Positions 33,876 through 42,106 of a stretch of 64,000 nt of DNA are shown here, one piece after another. Where the stretch lies: positions 1 to 64,000 of the forward strand of contig DAOSWM010000001.1 of the NCBI GenBank assembly GCA_035380045.1, written 5' to 3'. Origin of the DNA: DAOSWM01 sp035380045 (lineage in GTDB: Bacteria; Bacteroidota; Bacteroidia; Bacteroidales; Tenuifilaceae). Position 1 is the first letter of the stretch, and every line of letters starts with the position of its first letter. Under the pieces are notes generated by a model. That model saw only the letters and a program-made list of their open reading frames with translations. It was not told the DNA's origin and did not search any database. The position numbers and the translations under genes are program-made.

Positions 33876-36464
33876 CTACCTAAAGGTTAACTCATCTCCA
33901 TCAAAGTAATCGATGGTGATGGGTTTTTCTTTATCAATATTCCCCGCGATTATTTCTTTTGATAGTTTATTTAGAATGTGTTTCTGTATCATTCGGTTTA
34001 TTGGACGGGCACCGTACAATGGGTCGAAACCTGCAGATGCTATCCAGTCAACTGCGCTTGGAGTTATGCTAATTTCAATACCCTGCTCGGTTAGAAGATT
34101 CCTGACTTTTTCGAACTGGAGCAATACTATTTCCCGAATTTCCTTCTGATTGAGTGGGGTGAACATAATAATTTCATCAACCCTGTTAAGAAACTCAGGT
34201 CGAATGGTTTGCTTTAGCAGGTCGAGTACCTGATTGCGGGTTTTCCCAAGAATATCTATATCTATATTCTTACCTGCTTCGGTTAGGTTTCCCTGAATAA
34301 TGTGCGAACCGAGGTTTGAGGTCATAATAATAATTGTATTCTTAAAGTCAACAACGCGTCCTTTGTTGTCGGTTAGCCTGCCATCATCGAGTACCTGGAG
34401 GAGGATGTTGAAAACATCGGGGTGAGCCTTCTCGATTTCATCGAGCAGAACAACCGAGTAGGGTTTGTGCCTAACGGCCTCAGTTAGCTGGCCTCCCTCA
34501 TCGTAGCCAACGTAGCCCGGAGGCGCACCAATTAGCCGCGATACGGAATGACGCTCCTGGTACTCGCTCATGTCAATACGGGTCATCAGGTTCTCGTCGG
34601 CGAATAGAAACTCAGCCAATGCCCGGGCTAGCTCAGTTTTCCCAACTCCGGTTGTTCCCAGAAAGATGAACGAGCCGATGGGACGTTTGGAGTTTTGCAG
34701 TCCCGCACGACTTCTACGAACGGCATCAGAAACCGCTGCAATGGCTTCATCCTGGCCAATTACGCGTTTGTGTAGCTGGTTTTCGAGGGTAAGAAGCTTC
34801 TCCTTTTCGCTCTGGAGCATGCGGCTCACCGGAATGCCTGTCCAACGGGCAACAACCTCGGCAATGTCATCGGCATCAACCTCTTCCTTGATTAAAGCCT
34901 GCTCGCTTTGGGTTGAGGCCAGCTCGTTTTTCAGGGCTTCGATGGCTTGCTCCGATTCCTTGATTTTTCCGTACCGTATTTCGGCAACCCTGCCGTAGTC
35001 GCCGCTTCGTTCTGCGTCCTCAGCTTCCTGCTTCAAGTTTTCTACATTCTGCTTATGCTGCTGAATGCGTTCAATAATCGATTTCTCATTCTTCCACTTG
35101 GCGCGTAGCTGGTTCCGTTCCTCAGAAAGGTTGCTGATTTCGAGGCTCAGCTCGTCGAGTTTGCCCTTGCTGCCTTCGCGCTTTATGGCTTCCCTTTCAA
35201 TTTCTAACTGTTTAATTCTTCGTTCAATCTCATCGATGCTTTCGGGAACCGAATTCATTTCGAGCCGGAGTTTGGAGGCTGCTTCGTCAACCAGGTCGAT
35301 GGCTTTATCGGGCAGGAACCGTGAGGTTATGTAGCGGTTCGAGAGTTCCACGGCTGCAATTATTGCCTCGTCCTTTATACGTACTGCATGATGACTTTCG
35401 TAGCGTTCCTTTAGTCCCCTGAGTATAGAGATTGCATCTACCACGCTAGGCTCATCAATTAAAACAGTTTGGAATCGACGTTCCAGCGCTTTGTCCTTTT
35501 CAAAGTACTTCTGGTACTCGTTAATTGTTGTTGCGCCAATAGCGCGAAGTTCGCCCCTGGCAAGTGCGGGTTTTAGGATGTTTGCTGCATCCATGGCGCC
35601 TTCTCCTTTTCCAGCACCAACAAGCGTGTGTATCTCATCAATAAAGAGAACAACCTCTCCGCTCGATGCGATTACTTCCTTTACCACCGATTTTAACCGT
35701 TCCTCGAACTCGCCCTTATACTTTGCTCCGGCAACGAGGGCGCCCATATCGAGGGAGTATAGCTGCTTGGTTTTCAAATTTTCGGGAACATCGCCGCTAA
35801 TTATTCGGTGCGCAATTCCTTCGGCAATTGCAGTTTTTCCAACGCCGGGTTCCCCAATTAGTATTGGGTTGTTCTTGGTTCTGCGCGACAGGATTTGCAT
35901 TACCCGTCGGATTTCCTCGTCGCGACCAATTACCGGGTCGAGTTTTCCGCTTCTGGCCATTTCGTTTAAGTGAAGAGCGAACCTGTTGAGTGCGTTGTAG
36001 GTATCCTCGGCTGTTTGTGAATCGACCTTAGACCCTTTGCGGAGCTCCTGTATTGCCTGCTTCAGGTCCTTCGCGTTCATCCCGGCATCCTTCATAACCT
36101 GCGAAGTTTGGTCGCCGTAGGCGAGAATGCCTATAAGCATATGTTCTACAGAAACAAACTGGTCGCCCATTTCCTTGGCAAAATCGAGGGATTTTTGCAG
36201 AACCCTGTTAGATGCAGAGCTCAGGTAGGTTTCACCCCCCGAAGTTTTAGGTATGCCCTCGAGAATGCTATTTAAAACGGAGTCAAAGTTGGCCGGATTA
36301 ACCCCCAGCTTACGAAATAAAAAGTTGGTAACATTCTCAGCCTGGCTAAGGATGCCTTTTAGAAGGTGAACCGGCTCAATTGCCTGGTGGTTGTATCCCT
36401 GCGCAATTGTTGCTGCCTGCTGAACAGCTTCCTGCGATTTTATGGTTAGGTTATTGAAATTCAT
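33876..36464 (-). CDS. clpB: ATP-dependent disaggregase ClpB
   Basis: An 862-residue AAA+ chaperone with an N-terminal double Clp_N repeat (residues 1-145), first ATPase with Walker A GEPGVGKT and FIDEIHTLVGAG, a coiled-coil middle domain of about 125 residues rich in Glu/Lys/Arg (residues about 405-530), and a second ATPase with GTTGVGKT and LLDEIEKAHPDVF. The middle domain distinguishes it from ClpA/ClpC. It resolubilises aggregated proteins with DnaK after heat stress. No CIRCE or clear heat-shock promoter element is visible upstream. Confidence 0.97.
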   Translation of the reverse strand: MNFNNLTIKSQEAVQQAATIAQGYNHQAIEPVHLLKGILSQAENVTNFLFRKLGVNPANFDSVLNSILEGIPKTSGGETYLSSASNRVLQKSLDFAKEMGDQFVSVEHMLIGILAYGDQTSQVMKDAGMNAKDLKQAIQELRKGSKVDSQTAEDTYNALNRFALHLNEMARSGKLDPVIGRDEEIRRVMQILSRRTKNNPILIGEPGVGKTAIAEGIAHRIISGDVPENLKTKQLYSLDMGALVAGAKYKGEFEERLKSVVKEVIASSGEVVLFIDEIHTLVGAGKGEGAMDAANILKPALARGELRAIGATTINEYQKYFEKDKALERRFQTVLIDEPSVVDAISILRGLKERYESHHAVRIKDEAIIAAVELSNRYITSRFLPDKAIDLVDEAASKLRLEMNSVPESIDEIERRIKQLEIEREAIKREGSKGKLDELSLEISNLSEERNQLRAKWKNEKSIIERIQQHKQNVENLKQEAEDAERSGDYGRVAEIRYGKIKESEQAIEALKNELASTQSEQALIKEEVDADDIAEVVARWTGIPVSRMLQSEKEKLLTLENQLHKRVIGQDEAIAAVSDAVRRSRAGLQNSKRPIGSFIFLGTTGVGKTELARALAEFLFADENLMTRIDMSEYQERHSVSRLIGAPPGYVGYDEGGQLTEAVRHKPYSVVLLDEIEKAHPDVFNILLQVLDDGRLTDNKGRVVDFKNTIIIMTSNLGSHIIQGNLTEAGKNIDIDILGKTRNQVLDLLKQTIRPEFLNRVDEIIMFTPLNQKEIREIVLLQFEKVRNLLTEQGIEISITPSAVDWIASAGFDPLYGARPINRMIQKHILNKLSKEIIAGNIDKEKPITIDYFDGDELTFR

Positions 36465-36571
36465 GTATAAGTTTGCTTATAGTTAAGTAAACTTTGAGTT
36501 TCAAAACCTTTGCCAACCCGGTTTTAGTGTCAATATGGCACTTTCTGAAGCATGCAAGCGACAAAAAGACA

Positions 36572-36605
36572 TAAAAAAAGGCGTTGACTTAAAGCAACGC
36601 CTTTT
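36572..36605 (-). terminator. Terminator of the large M16 peptidase gene
   Basis: AAAAGGCGTTG / CAACGCCTTTT (36576-36586 with 36595-36605), 8-base loop, poly-T on the minus strand. Confidence 0.9.
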
Positions 36606-36623
36606 AAATTAAGTATGAATAAA

Positions 36624-39440
36624 TTACTTTTCAGGACTCATAACTATTTCAACCATGTTAGTCTTAGTGAAGAAATCTTTCGCTGCTTTTTGAACGCTAC
36701 TTGTGGATAGTTTTTTAACCATATCTTCATAACCACTGAGGACATCAATGTTATTCTGGTAGTACTCACGAATTGCGTTTGCCCAGAAGCGATTCTCGCG
36801 TAGGCGTTCCTGACGTGTTTTTAGGAAGTACTCGCGTGCTTTGTTTAGGTCAAGTTCTGTTGGTCCTTCGTTGATAATCTTTTGGAATTCTTCGTGAACC
36901 AACCCGACAAGATGGGTTGCTTTTTCGGGGTCAGTATCGAAGAAGATATTTACGTTAGCTGTATTTTCTGGAGTTTTTGAGAGGTTTATTCTTGCCGAAA
37001 CGCCGTATGTTCCTCCTTCTTTTTCACGGATGCTTTCGGTGTAGCGTAACCCGAGTACATGCTCAATGGCGCTGGTGAATAGCATGTTTTCCAAGTTATA
37101 ATCAACATTTGAGTTGTACGCAATAAAGCAGGAACTCTTAGGAACTTGCATGTTGAATGTGAATGGATACTTGTTTTCGCCCTTGGGGAAACGGATGTTG
37201 TTGTCTTTCCATGTTTCCTTACGGTTTATTGATGGCAATGAACCCAAATAGGTTTCAACCATTGGCTTTAACTCTTCGGAATTAACGTTACCAAGAATAA
37301 TAAAAGTGAAATCGCTGGCATCGGCAAAACGGTTTTTGTATATGCTTTCCATTTTTGAGAAATCAATCTCTTTGATCAACTCTAAGTTGAAAGGACGCTC
37401 TCGGTAGTTTCTATTGCTTGTAATGTATGAAATGGAGTCGCGGAAAATCATTTGGGGGTTGCTGCTTGCATTTTGCAGAATTGCTTGAATTCGTGAGATG
37501 TATGCATTGAAAGCAGTTTCATCGAAGCGAGGTTTAGTAAAGTATAGGTGAACCATTTGAAGCATAGTTTCCAAATCGTTTGGAGAGCAGCTTCCCGAAA
37601 ATCCTTCCTCGTTCTCACCAATGTATGGGTTTACACTTACAATTTTACCTGCAAGCATTTTCTCAAGGTCAACCCTTGAGAAGGAGGAAATCCCGCTCAT
37701 GATTGCCGTATTTGAAACCATTTGTGCCGTAGGGACATCTTTATCGTCAACAAGAGAGTAACCGCCAGGACTATATGCAGAAAGCATCACCTCATCCTCT
37801 TTGAAATCGGTTGGCTTTACAATTACTTTAACGCCATTGCTAAGTTCCCATTCAGTTGTAGCAAACGTTTCGTTCGATGTTTCCTTTTCAACCTTTCCTT
37901 TGTCTGGTAAATCGGTGATAAGAGGTTCTGTTGAAACATTATCAACATAGGCTTCGAGGGTAGAACTTTTTACTTCGTTATACATTTTTAATACATCATC
38001 CTTCGATGGGAGCGAGGCTGCATCCTTTTCAGGGGCACTGATGAAAAAAACCATACTTTCGTCGGTAATCCATTGTTTAGCTTTAACATTCACATCGTTG
38101 AGGGTAATGCTAGGAAATAGTGACTGTGAAAACATGTACTCGAATTCAATGCCGGGCATTGGTTCGTTCTCTGTAAAGTGGGACATCATTTCTCGAATGA
38201 GTTTCTGATTCTTTACCTTATCTTTTTCTTTGAAATTGTTTTCAATACTGCGAAGCAGTTCTGCCTTTGCACGGTCGAGTTCGGTTTGGGTAAAGCCATG
38301 CTGCAGCACGCGGTAATTTTCCTCCAAAAGTCCTTTGAGAGTTGTTTTGGATTCGTTTTCTTTTGCTATACCAACGAGAGCGTATGCTGCCATGGTACGA
38401 ACAATGTTGCCATAGTAGTTGTATGCAAATACGAAAGGAGCGTTATCCTTCTGGGTTAACTCATTAAATCTTGCATTGATCATCTTGTAGTATAGATTTT
38501 CAATTAAAAGATTACGATAGTATCCAAGATTCTTTTGATCAGCAGGAACAACTGGGTGTTTGTAGTAAACTTCAACGGTAGTTCTGCTTAGCTCCTTGTC
38601 GGTAAAGAAATCAATAATAGGTTCTTTGTGAGCAGGAACCTCGAAACTTGGGCGTGGTTGAACGTTCTCACGAGTAGGAATTTTTGAGAAGCGCTCTTTT
38701 ACCTTGGCTTCCATCATCTGGGGATCGAAATCTCCAACAATTATAATTGCTTGCAGATCCGGGCGATACCAATCGTGGTAGAAGCGTCGAATAACGCTGT
38801 GCTCAAAATTGTCAATTATGTTAATGTCACCAATAACATCACGCTCAGCGTATTTTGAACCGTAGAAGAGCGCTTTAAATTTTTTCTGCATCAGGCGCCA
38901 GTCGGCGGTTCTTCTTGTTCGCCATTCTTCGTGAATTACTCCACGCTCAGCATCAATCTCTTCATCCTCGAATGCAATGTAACTTGACCAATCGTGGAGC
39001 ACGAGAAGTGCTGAGTCGATAATTCCTTCGCGGGTAAGCGGTACATTAGAAAGGTTGTATGCAGTTTCATCATGAGCTGTGTAGGCGTTCACGTTGTGTC
39101 CAAATTTTACTCCGATGTTTTCGAGAAACTCCAGTACTCCTTTTTTGGGGAAGTTTTCAGTTCCGTTAAATGCCATGTGTTCGGTAAAATGGGCGAGTCC
39201 ATTCTGGTCATCATCCTCCATCATAGCGCCTACGTTGTGAACTATGTAGAATTCTGCACGCTCCTTCGGTTCGTTGTTCTTACGAATGTAGTAACGCATT
39301 CCGTTTTCGAGCTCACCGATTATTACTTTTGGGTCGGTGGGAAGGGGAGTGTTCCAATCAATAGTGTTTTGTTGTGCGAATACACCCTGAAAAAGTAACA
39401 GAAAAGCTACAAGAAGGGATGAAATTTTTAAATGTTTCAT
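36624..39440 (-). CDS. M16 family zinc peptidase, two-unit secreted form
   Basis: A 938-residue protein with a signal peptide (GVFAQ, residues 1-23). The first catalytic unit has HFTEH (His84, Glu87, His88) and the distant ligand Glu172 in ERGVIHEEW. A second, inactive M16 unit starts near residue 520 (NGVKVIVKPTDFKEDEVML). It is thus a full pitrilysin-like clam-shell in the periplasm, degrading peptides of limited size. It is unrelated in operon to the shorter M16 gene at 11523. Upstream lies a 393-base gap holding a possible structured RNA. Confidence 0.9.
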   Translation of the reverse strand: MKHLKISSLLVAFLLLFQGVFAQQNTIDWNTPLPTDPKVIIGELENGMRYYIRKNNEPKERAEFYIVHNVGAMMEDDDQNGLAHFTEHMAFNGTENFPKKGVLEFLENIGVKFGHNVNAYTAHDETAYNLSNVPLTREGIIDSALLVLHDWSSYIAFEDEEIDAERGVIHEEWRTRRTADWRLMQKKFKALFYGSKYAERDVIGDINIIDNFEHSVIRRFYHDWYRPDLQAIIIVGDFDPQMMEAKVKERFSKIPTRENVQPRPSFEVPAHKEPIIDFFTDKELSRTTVEVYYKHPVVPADQKNLGYYRNLLIENLYYKMINARFNELTQKDNAPFVFAYNYYGNIVRTMAAYALVGIAKENESKTTLKGLLEENYRVLQHGFTQTELDRAKAELLRSIENNFKEKDKVKNQKLIREMMSHFTENEPMPGIEFEYMFSQSLFPSITLNDVNVKAKQWITDESMVFFISAPEKDAASLPSKDDVLKMYNEVKSSTLEAYVDNVSTEPLITDLPDKGKVEKETSNETFATTEWELSNGVKVIVKPTDFKEDEVMLSAYSPGGYSLVDDKDVPTAQMVSNTAIMSGISSFSRVDLEKMLAGKIVSVNPYIGENEEGFSGSCSPNDLETMLQMVHLYFTKPRFDETAFNAYISRIQAILQNASSNPQMIFRDSISYITSNRNYRERPFNLELIKEIDFSKMESIYKNRFADASDFTFIILGNVNSEELKPMVETYLGSLPSINRKETWKDNNIRFPKGENKYPFTFNMQVPKSSCFIAYNSNVDYNLENMLFTSAIEHVLGLRYTESIREKEGGTYGVSARINLSKTPENTANVNIFFDTDPEKATHLVGLVHEEFQKIINEGPTELDLNKAREYFLKTRQERLRENRFWANAIREYYQNNIDVLSGYEDMVKKLSTSSVQKAAKDFFTKTNMVEIVMSPEK

Positions 39441-39556
39441 TTAATTGTATTTTATTGGTTTGTAGATAGATGTTGTGTTATTTGAGCAACAAAGTTATTC
39501 AAATAATACTATTTGATGTTCGAAAAAATAAAAAGTTTAGCAGGTAATCGAAAATA

Positions 39557-39656
39557 GGGTGTCCGGCCCTCGATTTGTTATCTGGGACAAATGGGTGGAA
39601 ATTGCATGGCAAGCAATGGAGAGAAACCGGACTACCCGACTGCCTTTCGTACAGTC
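39557..39656. ncRNA. Candidate structured RNA or 5' leader element (strand uncertain)
   Basis: Four helices can be drawn: P1 GGGTGTCCGG with CCGGACTACCC (39557-39566 / 39627-39637, one bulged base); inside it P2 ATTTGT/ACAAAT (39573-39578 / 39587-39592) and P3 ATTGC/GCAAT (39601-39605 / 39613-39617); then P4 GACTG/CAGTC (39638-39642 / 39652-39656). The segment is much more GC-rich than its AT-rich surroundings and has no plausible reading frame. On the minus strand it would be in the leader of the M16 peptidase gene. It matches no riboswitch that I recognise. The rest of the 393-base gap shows nothing firm. Confidence 0.4.
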
Positions 39657-39833
39657 ATTATGGAGAATCGTGTTGTTGGGTATACTAAATATAACTAAAA
39701 AGCGTGCCAAATATCGATAATAACCATAAGTGTAACATAATCAATAATATAGTAGAAATAGAATTATATCACTTTTTTTTGAGTGTTGAATTAGCCGGCT
39801 AAATATCCCCAAAGTGTTGCAAAAACAGAAAGG

Positions 39834-40559
39834 TTAATGTAAATCGTTTGTTGACAGGAAACAAACTATTTTAGCCAGCTGAGCAGCGAGATTTTCAGAT
39901 GCTAACTCCAAATTATTCAGAAACTCATCTTTGGTAGGATTTGAGCCATCAACAATATCAGTTATTGCTTTTACTGCAATAAATGGGATTTGCAATAAAT
40001 TTGCAACCCAACCAACAGCTGCAGCTTCCATATCCTTTACTGATCCTTTGTAAGTATCCATAACCCGTTTATCGTCATCTGAAAAGTCGAGGGAGTTACC
40101 TGTGGAAACTACTCCTGTTTTAAGAGCCATCTTCTTTGCCATTACTTCACATGGATATGTTGTATAGAAGCCCATACCGTATTCGGAGAAGCCTGGGAGA
40201 TTAATTCGCCTGTCGTGAAAGCAAACGTGTGGACTTCCCAGGTAAACATCACCAATGTTGGCTCCATACTTTTTAAATCCGCCGGCTGTTCCAGCGTTAA
40301 TTATAAGTGAGGGCTTCCTTTTTTCAACACATACGTATGTGCTTAATATCGATGGCTGACTTGCTACTAGGTCAATACCATAAGTAGGACAAATGCCGTT
40401 TGTAACAAGATTTACGTTTACTCCATTTGTTATCCCTTCGTAATTTAACATTGGTAGTTGTTCAGAAATTTTTCCCGAATAAACTAAACCTAAGGCTGAT
40501 ATTATCGGATTAGCCTCTTGTTGCATGGCAACAATAATGGATATACTTTTAATCTCCAT
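39834..40559 (-). CDS. MTA/SAH nucleosidase-like purine nucleosidase
   Basis: A 241-residue protein of the PNP/MTAN fold: IIVAMQQEANPII at the start, LIINAGTAGGF as phosphate/purine loop, VKDMEAAAVGWVANLL with the ribose-binding Glu, and VKAITDIVDGSNPT with the catalytic Asp. It should cleave adenine from 5'-methylthioadenosine or S-adenosylhomocysteine, or act as a futalosine hydrolase for menaquinone; the plant-like ITDIVDG ending favours the MTA nucleosidase group. It stands alone on the minus strand. Confidence 0.82.
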   Translation of the reverse strand: MEIKSISIIVAMQQEANPIISALGLVYSGKISEQLPMLNYEGITNGVNVNLVTNGICPTYGIDLVASQPSILSTYVCVEKRKPSLIINAGTAGGFKKYGANIGDVYLGSPHVCFHDRRINLPGFSEYGMGFYTTYPCEVMAKKMALKTGVVSTGNSLDFSDDDKRVMDTYKGSVKDMEAAAVGWVANLLQIPFIAVKAITDIVDGSNPTKDEFLNNLELASENLAAQLAKIVCFLSTNDLH

Positions 40560-40716
40560 TTTTTATTGAATATTATATGAGTTACAATATACAATTTTAA
40601 TTGTTGATATTATTATACTTTCAAACTAGGGGATGAATTAACATGATGAATTTTCGTGATAACTATTTTTTTTTTATATTTAACATTTTAAAATTGAATA
40701 ATAAGGGAACATTCTT

Positions 40717-41484
40717 ATGGACGTTCAGGTTGGTTCACAAGATCATAGGCAAAACGAATTTTATACATATAGGTATTCCACTCGATTTCAAAAAGGCGAA
40801 TTGGTTGAAATTCGTACAGGTCTTGATTTGGAGGTGGCCCGTTTCCAGGCACGAAAGAGTTTCCCCGATGTTTTAAACGAATACTGGTGGCTCAAACCAT
40901 CGGATGTTCCTGCCCTTAAGGATATTCCACTTAAAATTTCTGATATATACTATTACCACGGTGGGGTTCCTGTTCTTGTGCTCCTAACCGCTAATGGGAG
41001 TATGACCCGTAAAACACAAGTTTTTGTTAGGAAAAAAGATGAGACAAGAAGTAAACTGGATGATAGGGTAGATGAAGAAATTGAGAAGATGAATGCTCAA
41101 GAACTTGCTGGATTGCTTCTTGATCATAACTTCCTGATTCGCTTAAAAGTTTTTTCGGTGTTATCGACAAAGTATGCTGATTTTATTCCAAAAAATATTG
41201 AGGCTCAAATTGCTCAACGCATTTTATCTGGGAACTACGAAGATATAGCAACCTTTGGCGAAGAAGCAGTTGATCAGTTGATTGAACGTTTCTTCGTAAC
41301 TTCGCATCCAAAGGAAACTGAGAAAATTTTAGAGTCGATAATTCAAATTGGCGAAGTGGCGTTACCTCGCCTCGAAGATATGTCGGAGTATCTTTCGGTT
41401 ATGGCAAGCCCATTCTACGCAAAGCGTATTAACTGGACAATTAGCCAGATTTCAAAAACACTGAAGAAGAAAACTGGCAGGTAG
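40717..41484 (+). CDS. Uncharacterised protein with helical-repeat C-terminus
   Basis: A 255-residue soluble protein without signal peptide or membrane helix. The start ATG at 40717 is preceded by AAGGGAA. Residues about 1-110 look mixed alpha/beta (FQKGELVEIRTGLDLEVARFQARKSF; a WWLKP segment follows). Residues about 120-250 are mostly helical, with repeated patterns such as LLLDHNFLIRLKVFSVLSTKYADF and FGEEAVDQLIERFF that resemble HEAT-type repeats. I recognise no family. Convergent mgsA lies 18 bases away. Nothing else is visible in the AT-rich 157 bases upstream. Confidence 0.6.
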   Translation: MDVQVGSQDHRQNEFYTYRYSTRFQKGELVEIRTGLDLEVARFQARKSFPDVLNEYWWLKPSDVPALKDIPLKISDIYYYHGGVPVLVLLTANGSMTRKTQVFVRKKDETRSKLDDRVDEEIEKMNAQELAGLLLDHNFLIRLKVFSVLSTKYADFIPKNIEAQIAQRILSGNYEDIATFGEEAVDQLIERFFVTSHPKETEKILESIIQIGEVALPRLEDMSEYLSVMASPFYAKRINWTISQISKTLKKKTGR

Positions 41485-41502
41485 AGAATTCCTGCTAATA
41501 TC

Positions 41503-41973
41503 TTACTCCTCAATACTCCTTTCAATATACTCCTGGTAGTTCTTTACCTTTGGAATGTAAACCTCGTCGAGTAGCGGTGAGCTAATAAGGAAATCGGCGG
41601 TTGAACGGTTGGTTGCAGTGGGTATATTGTAAACGCTGGCAATTCTGAGTAACGCTTTCACGTCCACATCGTGGGGTTGCGCCTGCATTGGATCCCAGAA
41701 AAATATTAGAATGTCGATGTTGCCTTCGGCAATGAGGGCTCCCAGCTGCTGATCGCCACCCAGCGGGCCCGATTTAAGAAGAGTTATGGAAATGTGCTGC
41801 TTTGCTTCCTCCTTGTGCATTCGCGTTAGCGCATCCTCTACCAGCCGCCCCGTTGTTCCAGTACATACTAGTTTGTGCTTTAGTAATTTATACCAGTTCC
41901 ATTCAACCCATTCAACCATATCCTTTTTCCTTAGGTCGTGGGCAACAAGGGCTATATTTTTTGTTTGTTTCAT
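41503..41973 (-). CDS. mgsA: Methylglyoxal synthase
   Basis: A 156-residue protein of usual MgsA length. LVAHDLRKKDMV supplies His12, SGPLGGDQQLGA the catalytic Asp74, and FFWDPMQAQPHDVDVKALLR supplies Asp94 and His101. It turns dihydroxyacetone phosphate into methylglyoxal and phosphate, an overflow bypass when phosphate is short. It is transcribed alone on the minus strand. Confidence 0.95.
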   Translation of the reverse strand: MKQTKNIALVAHDLRKKDMVEWVEWNWYKLLKHKLVCTGTTGRLVEDALTRMHKEEAKQHISITLLKSGPLGGDQQLGALIAEGNIDILIFFWDPMQAQPHDVDVKALLRIASVYNIPTATNRSTADFLISSPLLDEVYIPKVKNYQEYIERSIEE

Positions 41974-42041
41974 TTAAAGTTATGTTTTTGGAACTGCAAA
42001 ATTACGAATATAAAAGCTATTAGAAAAACTACTCGTTTGTT

Positions 42042-42080
42042 CATAAAAAATGAATTGGGGAAAAAAATCCCAATTCATTT
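42042..42080 (-). terminator. Terminator of the fused E1 dehydrogenase gene
   Basis: AAATGAATTGGG / CCCAATTCATTT (42048-42059 with 42069-42080), 9-base loop, poly-T on the minus strand. Confidence 0.85.
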
Positions 42081-42106
42081 CAATTACAATGCCCCAATGT
42101 GAAAAT

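Noticed and set aside
39714..39719. Perfect sigma-54 -24 box (TTGGCACG on the minus strand) upstream of the M16 peptidase gene
   Set aside because: No GC element at the -12 distance and no dyad of the regulon motif upstream.
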